From: DASWUZ01 sp036401375 | GTDB taxonomy: Bacteria; Acidobacteriota; Terriglobia; Terriglobales; Acidobacteriaceae | DNA: 64,000 bases | Reading direction: 5' to 3' | Assembly (NCBI GenBank): GCA_036401375.1 | Contig: DASWVB010000002.1 | Coordinates: forward strand, 124,001 to 188,000 | Part shown: positions 17,924 to 27,372 of the stretch, piece by piece | Layout: every line of letters begins with the position of its first letter | Position numbering within the stretch: position 1 is the first letter of the stretch | Made by a program: the position numbers and the translations under genes | Notes under the pieces: generated by a model | What the model saw: only the letters and a program-made list of their open reading frames with translations | Told to the model about the DNA's origin: nothing | The model's database searches: none

Positions 17924-19423
17924 TCAGCCTTCGACTGCGGCAGCGGCGGCCAGTGGGATGGCTGCCGCCGCCGATAGCCGCCGCACCACACGTTCTTTAC
18001 CAAGGGCAACCATCACAGCAAAGAGGCTCGGCGCAACTCCCTGCCCTGTGAGTGCGACGCGTGCTCCATTGATCAGCAAGCCTGCCTTGACCTGCTTCTG
18101 CTCCGCAAAAGACCGCAGCAGCTGCTCTGTCGAGGCCTCGGTCCATTCGCTCTCGCCCTGGTAGCGCAGGCCGAGTTCGACCAGCAGAGTGCGCAACTCA
18201 TCATCCTTGAAGAACTTGCCGACCGCGGCGGCGTCGAACTCAAAGTCATCGCGGAAGTAGGCCAGGAACGCTCCTGAGAAGTCCCGCAGGCTGCGGGCGC
18301 GAGGCTTGAGGAGATCGATCAGAGAGAGCAAAGCTTCTCTCGACTGTTGCGGCACGAAGTTGATCCTGGACCACTCCTCCTCGATGAGCGGCAGCAGCTT
18401 CCCGGCAGGATAGGCGCGGATGTATTCCGTGTTGAACCACGCGAGCTTGTCGTTGTCGAACACTGCGTTTGACTTGGAGATACCGTCGAGCGAGAACAGG
18501 CTGATGAGTTCTTCCGAGCCGAAGATCTCGCGTTCCTTGCCGGCCGCATCTTTCGTTGACGACGCCCAGGCGGAATCTCTGGGCGTCCATCCCAGCAGGG
18601 CGAGGAAGTTGCGGAAGGCCTCGGGCACGATGCCGAGCTCTTTATAGGAGATGACGCTGGTGGCGCCATGGCGCTTCGACAGCCGCGTCTTGTCGGGTCC
18701 AAGGATCAGGGGCACGTGAGCAAAGACCGGCAGAGGTGCGCCGAGCGCGAGGTATTGCAGCACCTGCTTGGGTGTATTGGAGATGTGATCTGCACCGCGA
18801 ATGATGTGGGTGAGCCGCATGTCGATGTCGTCAGCAACGACGCTGAGATGGTAGGTGGGGATGCCGTCGGAGCGCAGCAGCACAAAGTCTTCCAGCTCCT
18901 CGTTCGCGAAAGATACGTTGCCGAACACGGCGTCATCGAAGCTGGTGGCTCCGCCCACCGGGACGGCAAATCGCAGGGCGAATGGCTGCGAGGCGGCTTG
19001 GCGTTCCTGGACCTGGTGCGGAGTGAGGCGGCGACAACGTCCGTCATACATAGGCGTGCCGCCGGCCGCTGTTGCTGCGGCCCGGCGCTGCTCCAACTCC
19101 TCCCTGGTGCAGAAGCAGCGGTAGGCGTGCCCTCCGGCCAGCAGCTTAGCCGCGGTCGCGGTATAGAGGTCCAGCCGGCGCGATTGGTAGAAGGGACCTT
19201 CGTTCCAATCGAGGCCAAGCCAGCGCATGCCCTCGAGGATGCCCTCAACCATTGCCTCTGAGGAGCGTTCGAAGTCGGTGTCCTCGATGCGCAGGATGAG
19301 GGTTCCGCCGGTGTGGCGGGCAAAGAGCCAGTTGAAGAGCGCCGTGCGCGCTCCGCCCACGTGCAGGTAGCCGGTAGGGGACGGCGCGAATCGGACGCGT
19401 ATCTCTTGTGACGGGGTGGTCAT
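17924..19423 (-). CDS. gltX: glutamyl-tRNA synthetase
   Basis: Class I aminoacyl-tRNA synthetase charging tRNA-Glu. The 499-residue protein begins with RVRFAPSPTGYLHVGGARTA, in which HVGG is the HIGH-type motif, and has the KMSKS-type loop DKTRLSKRHGA near residue 255. The zinc-region equivalent CFCTREELEQRR is present. It is first of a minus-strand group that ends beyond ispF/ispD; spacing to ispF is 41 bp. Confidence 0.97.
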   Translation of the reverse strand: MTTPSQEIRVRFAPSPTGYLHVGGARTALFNWLFARHTGGTLILRIEDTDFERSSEAMVEGILEGMRWLGLDWNEGPFYQSRRLDLYTATAAKLLAGGHAYRCFCTREELEQRRAAATAAGGTPMYDGRCRRLTPHQVQERQAASQPFALRFAVPVGGATSFDDAVFGNVSFANEELEDFVLLRSDGIPTYHLSVVADDIDMRLTHIIRGADHISNTPKQVLQYLALGAPLPVFAHVPLILGPDKTRLSKRHGATSVISYKELGIVPEAFRNFLALLGWTPRDSAWASSTKDAAGKEREIFGSEELISLFSLDGISKSNAVFDNDKLAWFNTEYIRAYPAGKLLPLIEEEWSRINFVPQQSREALLSLIDLLKPRARSLRDFSGAFLAYFRDDFEFDAAAVGKFFKDDELRTLLVELGLRYQGESEWTEASTEQLLRSFAEQKQVKAGLLINGARVALTGQGVAPSLFAVMVALGKERVVRRLSAAAAIPLAAAAAVEG

Positions 19424-19464
19424 GTGCGCTCTGTTTCTTCTGTCGAGGCTCAGCGCGCTCGTGG

Positions 19465-20085
19465 TCAGGTGATGTCCTCTGTATCGAAGGTGGGCACGCT
19501 CAATGCCTTGGTGCGTACCCTGCGCGGAACGTCGCCGACCAGGCTCTTGACTACGTCTTCGACCTCCTGCTCGTCGGGAATGCTGGCGGTGAGAGTTTTG
19601 AGGTCACCATCAGAATCGAGCTTCTCAAGCAATACGACGGCATGGGCCTGGGCCACGTGATCGAGGTTCATACCCTCGGGCGTCTTTGCCTTGATGCCGA
19701 CTGCATTCGGCTCGAGGTCAAGCATGTCGGCCAGTCGTTCGCGCATCTCAGTGGCGAGCGGTCCGATCTTTGGCCTGGACAGCACCAGCGTAGTGTCTAC
19801 GTTGACGATGCGGTAGCCGGCGTTCTGTATCTCTTCCATGGCGAGGTTGAGGAAGATGGCGGAGTCGGCATCCTTCCAGCGAGGATCATCGGGAGGGAAG
19901 AAGCTGCCGATGTCTCCCGCAGACACTGCACCGAGCAGCGCGTCGGTGATCGCGTGCAGCAGCACGTCGCCGTCGGAGTGGCCGGCCAATCCTTCAGGAT
20001 GATCGATCGAGAGCCCTCCAATCCGCAGGGGGACGCCGGCCTTGAATGCGTGCGAGTCCCAGCCGATTCCCACTCTCATGCTCAT
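19465..20085 (-). CDS. ispF: 2-C-methyl-D-erythritol 2,4-cyclodiphosphate synthase with C-terminal extension
   Basis: Cyclises CDP-methylerythritol 2-phosphate in the MEP isoprenoid pathway. Metal ligands are seen in GWDSHAF (Asp, His) and GHSDGDVLLHAITDALLGA (His). The family signature DIGSFFPPDD and the C-terminal KAKTPEGMNLD loop are present. The usual length is about 160; here 206 residues, the last ~45 (after AHAVVLLEK) being an acidic/basic tail of unknown role. It follows ispD on the same strand with a 107-bp gap. Confidence 0.95.
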   Translation of the reverse strand: MSMRVGIGWDSHAFKAGVPLRIGGLSIDHPEGLAGHSDGDVLLHAITDALLGAVSAGDIGSFFPPDDPRWKDADSAIFLNLAMEEIQNAGYRIVNVDTTLVLSRPKIGPLATEMRERLADMLDLEPNAVGIKAKTPEGMNLDHVAQAHAVVLLEKLDSDGDLKTLTASIPDEQEVEDVVKSLVGDVPRRVRTKALSVPTFDTEDIT

Positions 20086-20192
20086 GGTCTTGCTGTCTCC
20101 CGTTTATCGAAAAGCCTTGCGAACAGGTATATCAAAGGATCAGTAATACGAACGAGTGAAAGATGGCTCCAGAGAGCGCATGCGGTGCCCGG

Positions 20193-20909
20193 TCAGGGCT
20201 GCGGCACGGCGCGCCGGGAGAGATAAAACTCGGCCAGTTCGAGGTCGTCCGGATGAGTAATCTTAAGGTTTTCGTGGGTTCCCATCACCACCGCAACCTG
20301 GATGCCCGCACGTTCAACGATAGACGATTCGTCGGTGCCGTGAAAGCCGTCCGCCTCAGCCTCTGCGAAGGCACGCTTGATCAGATGGCAGCGGAAGCCC
20401 TGCGGGGTCTGTGCGTGCACGATGTGTTCGCGGGGGATGGTAGCGGTGATGATGGCGCCGTCGGCGGTGCGCTGCACCTGCTTGATGGTGTCGACAGCGG
20501 GCAGTGCGACGATGGCCGCGCCGTGCTTCCTCACTGCTTCAATGGTTCGCAAGATAGTACCCGGGTCGATGAGCGGGCGTACGGCGTCGTGAACGAGGAT
20601 CACGTCGTCGTCACTGCAGTGGATGGCTGCTAGGGCGTGGGCTACGCTCTCCTGGCGGGTATCTCCTCCTTCGACGACCTGTACCTTGCCGGCGAAGCCG
20701 TATTCCTCTACCTGCGATCGAAATCGGCCGAGCTCCGGCTTACGGACGGCGACGAACATGGCGGTGACCTGGGGAACGGCGGCGAAGGCCCGCAAACTGT
20801 GGATGAGGATGGGCACGCCATCGAGGTCGAGAAACTGCTTGGGGGGAGATGCGGGGTGACCCATACGAGTCCCAAGCCCCGCCGCGGGAAGGATGACAAA
20901 GACGTGCAT
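20193..20909 (-). CDS. ispD: 2-C-methyl-D-erythritol 4-phosphate cytidylyltransferase
   Basis: Transfers CMP to methylerythritol 4-phosphate, two steps before IspF. The 238-residue protein opens with the nucleotide-binding motif VILPAAGLGTRMG, then PKQFLDLDGVPIL, and the substrate signature VILVHDAVRPLIDPG near residue 105. The C-terminal segment THENLKITHPDDLELAE is typical. It forms a pathway pair with the adjacent ispF. Confidence 0.96.
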   Translation of the reverse strand: MHVFVILPAAGLGTRMGHPASPPKQFLDLDGVPILIHSLRAFAAVPQVTAMFVAVRKPELGRFRSQVEEYGFAGKVQVVEGGDTRQESVAHALAAIHCSDDDVILVHDAVRPLIDPGTILRTIEAVRKHGAAIVALPAVDTIKQVQRTADGAIITATIPREHIVHAQTPQGFRCHLIKRAFAEAEADGFHGTDESSIVERAGIQVAVVMGTHENLKITHPDDLELAEFYLSRRAVPQP

Positions 20910-20998
20910 AACTTATGGAGTATACAGCGTTTGACGGCGGCTCCTGTGGGCCCCGGGGCAGCCGCGCTGCAGCGGTCCGTCCGCTGGTTCAGGTGGTT

Positions 20999-22555
20999 CT
21001 AGAGGATGTAGCGCGACAGGTCCTGATCCTTGACGATGGAGGCGACCATGGAGCGGACGTACTCGGGGCCGATGAGGACCACGGTTTCTACTCCGCTTGC
21101 AGTCTGCCGGTCGCTGACCGGCAGGGGGACAGTAGCGCCGTTTTCAGTTGCCGACGCGGCCAGATCGACGGTGGTGCCGCCCTCGGTCTTACGCGCCTTG
21201 CCGAGGTCGGGCGCGAGGAAGCTGATCTCGTCGAGCACCCGCTCCATGATCGTGTGCAGGCGGCGCGCGCCGATGTTTTCCGTCGTCTCGTTGACTTTGA
21301 AGGCGAACTGAGCCATTTCGGCGATCGCTTCGGTGCTGAACTCAAGCTTGAGGCCCTCGGTCTCAAGCAGCGCCGTGTACTGCTTGGTGAGCGAGGACTT
21401 GGGCTCGGTGAGGATGCGAACGAAATCATCGACGGTGAGCGACTGCAGCTCGACGCGGATCGGGAAGCGGCCCTGGAGCTCGGGGATAAGGTCGCTTGGC
21501 TTCGAGACGTGGAAGGCGCCCGCGGCAATGAAGAGAATGTGGTCGGTGCGCACCATGCCGTAGCGAGTGTTCACGGTAGTGCCCTCGACAATGGGCAGGA
21601 TGTCGCGCTGCACGCCTTCTCGGGAGATGTCGGGGCCGTGACCGCCTTCGCGTCCGGCGATCTTGTCGATCTCGTCGAGGAAGACGATGCCCGAGTTTTC
21701 GACGCGCTCGACGGCGATGCGGTGCACCTGCTCCATGTCGATCAGGCGACCCTCTTCCTCCTGTACCAGGTACTCGAAGGCCTCTGCGACCTTGGTCTTA
21801 CGCTTTTTAGTGCGATTGCCGAAGAGGGCAGGCAGGACGTCTTTTAGGTTGATGTCCATCTCCTCCATGCCCTGGTTCGAGATGATCTCAAAGGATGGAG
21901 CGTTACGCTCACGGACGTCGATCTCGACCATGCGTTCGTCGAGCTTGCCCTCGCGAAACTGCTGGCGGAGCTTCTCGCGAGTACGCTGGTGCGATTCGTT
22001 GCTTGCCTGCGGCAGGGTGAGAGTGTTTCCCTCGTCTGCGGCTACGGCAGCAGCGGTAACAGGGGGTGTCGCGGTCGCTGCCGGGGCGCCGGAGGGCGGA
22101 GGCAGCAAGAGGTCGAGCAGGCGCTCCTCGGCGTTCAGTTCGGCCTTGTCCTCGACCTCTTCCAGCTTCTCTTCGCGAACCATCTCGATGGCAATCTCGA
22201 CCAGGTCGCGCACGATCGATTCCACGTCGCGCCCGACGTAGCCGACTTCGGTAAACTTCGACGCCTCGACTTTGAGGAAGGGCGAGTTGGTGAGCTTGGC
22301 GAGGCGTCGCGCGATCTCCGTCTTGCCGACGCCGGTGGGCCCGATCATGATGATGTTCTTGGGCATGATCTCTTCGGCGATCTCGGGTGGCAGCTTCTGG
22401 CGGCGCATGCGATTGCGCAGGGCGATGGCTACGGCGCGCTTGGCTGCCTTCTGTCCGACAACGTACTTGTCCAACTCGGCGACAATCTCGCGCGGAGTCA
22501 GATCTTCGAGTTCGAGTTCCTGGTCTTCAGCGGTTCCTGGTAGATAGATGGCCAT
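20999..22555 (-). CDS. hslU: HslUV protease ATPase subunit
   Basis: AAA+ unfoldase that feeds substrates to HslV. N-terminal LTPREIVAELDKYVVGQ, Walker A GPTGVGKTEIARRLA near residue 70, and Walker B VFLDEIDKIAGREG. The intermediate domain (residues ~140-230) contains an extra Pro/Ala-rich stretch, which makes the protein 518 residues instead of ~445. The sensor and C-terminal regions are complete, ending in the DLSRYIL tail that contacts HslV. It lies 41 bp downstream of hslV. Confidence 0.97.
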   Translation of the reverse strand: MAIYLPGTAEDQELELEDLTPREIVAELDKYVVGQKAAKRAVAIALRNRMRRQKLPPEIAEEIMPKNIIMIGPTGVGKTEIARRLAKLTNSPFLKVEASKFTEVGYVGRDVESIVRDLVEIAIEMVREEKLEEVEDKAELNAEERLLDLLLPPPSGAPAATATPPVTAAAVAADEGNTLTLPQASNESHQRTREKLRQQFREGKLDERMVEIDVRERNAPSFEIISNQGMEEMDINLKDVLPALFGNRTKKRKTKVAEAFEYLVQEEEGRLIDMEQVHRIAVERVENSGIVFLDEIDKIAGREGGHGPDISREGVQRDILPIVEGTTVNTRYGMVRTDHILFIAAGAFHVSKPSDLIPELQGRFPIRVELQSLTVDDFVRILTEPKSSLTKQYTALLETEGLKLEFSTEAIAEMAQFAFKVNETTENIGARRLHTIMERVLDEISFLAPDLGKARKTEGGTTVDLAASATENGATVPLPVSDRQTASGVETVVLIGPEYVRSMVASIVKDQDLSRYIL

Positions 22556-22596
22556 GGTTTCCTGCTTCTTCCGTGCGACTTCAATTAACGCGTGCC

Positions 22597-23247
22597 TTAA
22601 GTGTTCACTAAAGGGTGCAGCTCCTCGACGGTGATCTGATCGTTGGTATATATGCAGATCTGCCCGGCAATCTTGAGCGACTTCTCGGCGATGGCGCGCG
22701 CAGGCAGCTCGGTGTTCTCGACCAGTGCACGCGCCGAGGCCAGAGCGTACGAGCCGCCGCTGCCGATCGCTGCAATGCCCTCATCGGGCTCGATCACGTC
22801 GCCTGAGCCGCTGATCAGGAAGGTCTGCGACAGGTCCGCCACCACCAGCAGCGCCTCGAGGTTGCGCAGCATCTTGTCGGTGCGCCAGTCCTTGGCGAGC
22901 TCGACGGCGGAGCGGCCGAGGTTGCCGGCATACTGCTCGAGCTTCGACTCGAAGCGGCTGAAGAGGGAGAAAGCGTCGGCGGTTGAGCCGGCGAATCCGG
23001 CGAGGATTTTGTCCTGATAAAGGCGGCGAATCTTGCGGGCGGAGTGCTTGATCACGCTATCGCCGAGGGTAACCTGGCCGTCGGCTGCCATGACGACGCT
23101 GCCATTGCGGCGAACGCAGAGTACGGTGGTCGAGCGAATGCGCGGCGTCCGGCCAGGCTCTGAGGCGGAAGTCTGATCAGGTGGGCGGGATAAGAGGAGG
23201 AGGCTGGAACCGGCCGGGAAGCCGGGTGAAGACGTACGTTTCGACAT
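22597..23247 (-). CDS. hslV: HslUV protease, proteolytic subunit, with N-terminal extension
   Basis: Threonine peptidase of the HslUV complex. The core reads STTVLCVRRNGSVVMAADGQ, in which the first Thr after Ser is the expected catalytic nucleophile. The GSGGSYALASARAL motif and the C-terminal half match the family. About 38 residues precede the Thr, whereas most HslV proteins have only Met or a few residues, so processing would be needed for activity unless a later non-ATG start is used. The extension is Ser/Pro-rich and has no recognised domain. hslU follows in the same operon. Confidence 0.94.
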   Translation of the reverse strand: MSKRTSSPGFPAGSSLLLLSRPPDQTSASEPGRTPRIRSTTVLCVRRNGSVVMAADGQVTLGDSVIKHSARKIRRLYQDKILAGFAGSTADAFSLFSRFESKLEQYAGNLGRSAVELAKDWRTDKMLRNLEALLVVADLSQTFLISGSGDVIEPDEGIAAIGSGGSYALASARALVENTELPARAIAEKSLKIAGQICIYTNDQITVEELHPLVNT

Positions 23248-23363
23248 GCTCCTTATAGTCTATCGCAGCCGAAGGGGTGCACCGGCGGCAGTCCGGCGAG
23301 TAGCACCCGGCGGGCCTGGGGTATCCTGCATCTAATGTTACAAAGGCCCATTGGAGCTCCCCC

Positions 23364-23873
23364 ATGAACGGCTATTCGTTGCGCGACCCGCAGGTGATCA
23401 AGACTTTGCTGGCGGGAGCGGTGGTGGTCGGGGGATTGCTGCTCTATAGCGCCTTCCGAAAGCGCCCTGACCCGAACGAGGTTGAACGCCAGCGCCGGGC
23501 CGAGCTGGTGAAGTTTGGGCGAACGATTGACGGCACCCTGCTCGACGTGACCGAGGTAGCGGCGGAGGTGGCGGCAGCCGCACCTGAAGCCGTGTCAGCC
23601 GATGGGAGCCGAACCATGGAGCTGATCCTCTACCAGTACGAGATCGCCGGAGTGGTCTATCAGTGCTCCCAGGATGTGACCCACCTGAAGGGCCACGTCA
23701 ACATCCAGGACTGCCGTATCGGCTTTCCGGCCACGATTCGCTACGATGCGCGGCACCCGGAGAACAGCATCATCGTCGCCGAGGACTGGAGCGGTCTACG
23801 GGAGACGGCCAACCCCTTCAAGTTCCGGGAGCCCTCGAGGAACCCTGCCGGTGCTACCATTCCGCGACGCTAA
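23364..23873 (+). CDS. single-pass membrane protein, DUF3592-like
   Basis: 169 residues with one N-terminal membrane helix (TLLAGAVVVGGLLLYSAF) followed by a basic stretch and a soluble domain. The soluble part has a beta-rich pattern with YQYEIAGVVYQCSQDVTHL and IGFPATIRYDARHPENSIIV; the last segment resembles the 'V-x-Y-x-P-x-x-P' motif of DUF3592 domains. ATG start with a GGAGC upstream. The family call is by pattern and moderately uncertain. Confidence 0.6.
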   Translation: MNGYSLRDPQVIKTLLAGAVVVGGLLLYSAFRKRPDPNEVERQRRAELVKFGRTIDGTLLDVTEVAAEVAAAAPEAVSADGSRTMELILYQYEIAGVVYQCSQDVTHLKGHVNIQDCRIGFPATIRYDARHPENSIIVAEDWSGLRETANPFKFREPSRNPAGATIPRR

Positions 23874-23958
23874 TCGGTTTAACCTGAGTCTGCGTCATGT
23901 GAATGGCAGTTGCGTTATGCCGTTGTAGGCAGCAGTTCCCGTCCGTAGACTAGTAGAT

Positions 23959-24900
23959 ATGCATGTACACGGCGCGGGGTCGAAGAGGATGCAGCGGGTG
24001 CTGCGCTTTTCCCTGGCTGCAACGCTGCTTTATGTGGCGCTGACGCTGGTCGCCGGCCTGCGCGCTCATAGTCTTGCCCTGGTCTCGGAGGCCGGCCATA
24101 ATGCCTCTGACGCGCTCGCCCTGCTGCTGTCGTTTGTGGCGGTCTACTTCCAGTCGCGTCCGGCGACCGACGAGAAGACCTTTGGTTACCAGCGGGCAGG
24201 CGTGCTTGCGGCCTTTCTCAATGCGCTGACGCTGGTGCTGATCGCGATCTGGATCGGGATCGCGGCTTTGCATCGGCTGAGCGCTCCGGTGGCCGTGCAG
24301 CCCAGGTTGATGATGATCGTGGCCGCAGCGGGCGTGGCCATGAACGGAGTGATCGCCGCCTGCCTGTGGAAGGCTAGCAGCGATGTGAACATCCGCAGCG
24401 TCTTCATGCATATGCTGGGGGACACGCTCTCGACGGCGGCTGTGATCCTGGGCGGCTTTGCCATCCTGCTCACCGGCCATAACTGGATCGACCCTGCACT
24501 CTCGCTCGTGATCGCCGCGCTGATCTTGTGGACTTCGCTATCGATCGTGCGCGAGACCCTGAACATCCTGCTGGAGGGCACCCCGCGGGGGCTTGCCCTG
24601 CCGGCGATTCGCGATTCGCTGTGCCGCATCGACGGGGTGGGCGATGTGCATGACCTGCATGTCTGGAGCCTCGGTTCGCAGACCCACGCACTGGCGACAC
24701 ACGTCACGATTGCGGATATACCGCCGTCGGAGAGCGGTCGCATTCTGGAGCAGATCAAGGCCACTTTGAAGCAGGATTTCCGGATATATCACACCACCAT
24801 CCAGTTCGAGCATGCGGAGTGCGAGGTGTCTCACGGCTGCCTGGTTCCTGTCGAGGCTGAACCCGGCCATCATCATCACGGGCATTCCCACTCCCACTGA
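23959..24900 (+). CDS. cation diffusion facilitator (CzcD/ZitB-like)
   Basis: Exports divalent metal ions, probably zinc, by proton antiport across the inner membrane. The 313-residue protein shows the usual six membrane helices and the two metal-site motifs EAGHNASDALAL (HxxxD, helix 2) and FMHMLGDTLSTAAV (HxxxD, helix 5). The C-terminal domain ends in a histidine-rich tail (HHHHGHSHSH), commonly a metal-binding tail in this family. No regulator is adjacent. Confidence 0.93.
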   Translation: MHVHGAGSKRMQRVLRFSLAATLLYVALTLVAGLRAHSLALVSEAGHNASDALALLLSFVAVYFQSRPATDEKTFGYQRAGVLAAFLNALTLVLIAIWIGIAALHRLSAPVAVQPRLMMIVAAAGVAMNGVIAACLWKASSDVNIRSVFMHMLGDTLSTAAVILGGFAILLTGHNWIDPALSLVIAALILWTSLSIVRETLNILLEGTPRGLALPAIRDSLCRIDGVGDVHDLHVWSLGSQTHALATHVTIADIPPSESGRILEQIKATLKQDFRIYHTTIQFEHAECEVSHGCLVPVEAEPGHHHHGHSHSH

Positions 24901-25031
24901 GCGAGTCGTGACTCGCAAGGAGGCGTGCAGGGGGGCTGTGTGCGCAGCTCCCCTGGTGGGAAGGCGGCGCGCCAGGAACGCAATGGCCTCCGCCGGCAAC
25001 GCGACGGACTCCGGCAGGAATCTATGCCCTC

Positions 25032-25557
25032 ATGAGCTGGTCCCGGCTTGTTGTCTGGTGCGTCTTTGCGGTCCTCTCGCTGAGACCCGGGGCGTTGGGG
25101 GCGCAGAGCCGTCCCGACTGCCCACTTCCACCCTCCAGCTTCGCATCAATGCGCACCTGCTACAGGCCCCTGCTGGTCTTCAGTCCAGCCGCAGAGGATT
25201 GGCACCTCGAGGAACAGCAGGCGCTGCTCGATCAGTATGCGGACGAGATGCTCGACCGCTTTATCCTGTACGTGCCTGTTCTGAGCCGGAAGTCGGGATT
25301 CGTCGACCCGCTGGACGCTCCCTTTGCGCTGCTGCCGGAGGCGGAGACGGAGGCGCTCCGGCGCCGCTTTTGGGATAGCTGCGGGCGCATTTGCTGTGGT
25401 TCTGGTGGGCGAGGACGGCAGCGAAAAGCTTAGAGTGCGGAGGCCGATCTCCGTCCTGGAGCTGGACCAGGTGATCGACCGCATGCCTGGCCGGCGGGAC
25501 GAGGTCGCGGCCGGGCACGGGCATCAGGGCAGGTCGCGAGGGTCTTCTTCCCACTAG
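25032..25557 (+). pseudogene. DUF4174 family exported protein, frameshifted
   Basis: The first frame (25032-25433) encodes a signal peptide and a DUF4174-like start (RPLLVFSPAAEDWHLEEQQA, then LDQYADEMLDRFILYVPV). After LRRRF the matching continuation GIAAGAFAVVLVGEDGSEKL to 25557 is in the +2 frame. Removing one T from the TTTT run at 25368-25371 joins the halves. Such proteins are short, exported and of unknown function. Either a real mutation or a homopolymer sequencing error. Confidence 0.75.
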
Positions 25558-25675
25558 AGTCGCGCGGGTAAGCGGCTGGCCCGGGTTGTTGGTCGTGATG
25601 CGGGAGGGCTTCCTCCGACCTGGTGTTGTGTGCCTGGGAAGTGATTTGCTGCGGATTTTAGCCCATATTTAAGGG

Positions 25676-25693
25676 GCGAGACATGGGGCACCC
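25676..25693. repeat. REP-like 18-bp element, copy near histidine kinase gene
   Basis: GCGAGACATGGGGCACCC is an exact reverse-complement match to 41862-41879 in the purF 5' region. It lies in the 240-bp non-coding stretch (25558-25796) before the histidine kinase gene, in which no gene is visible. Confidence 0.7.
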
Positions 25694-25796
25694 GCCGACT
25701 GGACTCTGGTGCATTTGTCTCCCCTTCTGGCGGTTAACCGGGACGGGCACCTGTCGGCTCCCCGGTTCTCGGGTACCATCGAGGGAGAGGTGACCG

Positions 25797-27260
25797 ATGA
25801 GCTCATTCACTCACCCTGCCACCGCATCCGCGGCGACCATAGAAGATCCAAACGCCAGAGTTCCCAGTTCGCGGTGCGCGAGAGTAGAGGCGCTCAAGCG
25901 GGTGGTAGCTCTGCAGGGCCTATCCGACGACGAGTTCGAGTGGCTGGCATCGCATTGCACCGAGCGCCGGCTTGACGCTGGCACAGTGCTGTTTCAGGAT
26001 GGCGAGCCCGCACACTCCATGATGATCCTGTTAAAGGGCGAGATCCACGTGCGTCGCGGGCAGGGAGGGGCCATCTTCATAGGGCGCTCGGGGCAGATCA
26101 CGGGCAAGCTTCCCTACTCGAGGATGGTGACCTTTGGCGGGCAGGGGTTTACCACGGCGCCCGTCTGGGCTCTGGACATCGAGGAGTCCCTCTTCCCGGA
26201 GATGCTTGCGGCCATTCCCAGCATGGCGAAGCGATGTGTTGGAGTGCTGCTGGACCGGGTGCGCGAGGTGACGCGCATCGAGCAGCAGGCTGAAAAGCTG
26301 AATGCGCTGGGCAAGCTCGCTGGGAATCTCGCACACGAGTTGAACAACCCTGCCTCTGCGGCGCAGCGGGCGGCCGGCGGTCTGCTCGAAGAGTTGCGTA
26401 CCTACGGTCGCGAGAAGTTCAAGTTTGGAGCGCTCTGCCTTGACGAGGACAAGCTGCAAAAGGTGCGTGCCTGGCAGCAGTCGCTGAGCGACTCGGTCCG
26501 CCGCTTCCAGCCGACCGACGGGACGGAAGACTCCGATCGAGAGGACAAGGTGAGTCGCTGGCTCGGCGCTCACGGGATCGGCGACGTGTGGCATATCGCG
26601 CCGGAGCTGGTCGAATCCGGCATAGGAGTCGAGCAGCTTGAGCCGCTCGTCGGGTATCTCGAGCCGGATGCGATCACGGTGCTGTTATCGCAGTTCACCT
26701 CCTCTCTGCGAGCGGAGCGGATGACCAGGGCGATGATCGATTCCACTGCGCGCATCTTTGACCTGATCTCTGCGATCAAGGACTACTCCTACATGGACCA
26801 GGCGCCGATCCAGGAGATCGATGTTCCGCAGGGACTTGAGACTACCTTGAGCATGCTGCAGTCGCGGCTCGAGCACGTCGAGGTGGTGCGTGAATATGCG
26901 CCCGATCTTCCATGCATCAACGCCTATGGCAGCGAACTTAACCAGGTGTGGATGGCGCTGCTCGAGAATGCTCTGGATGCGATCAAGGACCGGGGCACCA
27001 TTCGGCTTCGCGTGCAGGTCTCGGGCGACCTGCTGCTGATTGAGGTCTGGGACGATGGACATGGCATCCCCCCAGAGCTGCAGACCCGTATCTTCGAGCC
27101 ATTTTTTACGACGAGAGCGCCGGGCGACGGGCTGGGCCTGGGGCTGGACACGGTCACTCGCATCGTGCGCAAACATCGCGGCTATGTTACGGTCCAGTCT
27201 TCCCCGGGGGCTACCTGCTTCCAGGTGAGGCTGCCTATCGAGCAGCTGCAGGCCTACTAA
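25797..27260 (+). CDS. cyclic-nucleotide-binding-domain sensor histidine kinase
   Basis: Cytosolic two-component kinase of 487 residues without membrane helices. Residues ~35-150 form a cNMP-type beta roll (GTVLFQDGEPAHSMMILLKG). The H-box is GNLAHELNNPASAAQRAA near residue 180, with the conserved His-Glu; the N-box is NQVWMALLENALDAI, the G1 box DDGHGIPPE and the G2 box GDGLGLGLDTV. The long H-to-N spacing is of the HWE-independent NtrB-like kind. The partner response regulator is not adjacent. ATG after GAGGGAGAGG. Confidence 0.88.
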   Translation: MSSFTHPATASAATIEDPNARVPSSRCARVEALKRVVALQGLSDDEFEWLASHCTERRLDAGTVLFQDGEPAHSMMILLKGEIHVRRGQGGAIFIGRSGQITGKLPYSRMVTFGGQGFTTAPVWALDIEESLFPEMLAAIPSMAKRCVGVLLDRVREVTRIEQQAEKLNALGKLAGNLAHELNNPASAAQRAAGGLLEELRTYGREKFKFGALCLDEDKLQKVRAWQQSLSDSVRRFQPTDGTEDSDREDKVSRWLGAHGIGDVWHIAPELVESGIGVEQLEPLVGYLEPDAITVLLSQFTSSLRAERMTRAMIDSTARIFDLISAIKDYSYMDQAPIQEIDVPQGLETTLSMLQSRLEHVEVVREYAPDLPCINAYGSELNQVWMALLENALDAIKDRGTIRLRVQVSGDLLLIEVWDDGHGIPPELQTRIFEPFFTTRAPGDGLGLGLDTVTRIVRKHRGYVTVQSSPGATCFQVRLPIEQLQAY

Positions 27261-27372
27261 TCGATGTGCCTCGGCGCGCTCTCGAGAGCCTTGAAGCGCG
27301 TCGAAGCTGGATCGCCCGTGACACCAGGGCTGCTCCACTGATATTTTGAAGACGCTCCAATATCGGGATGCC

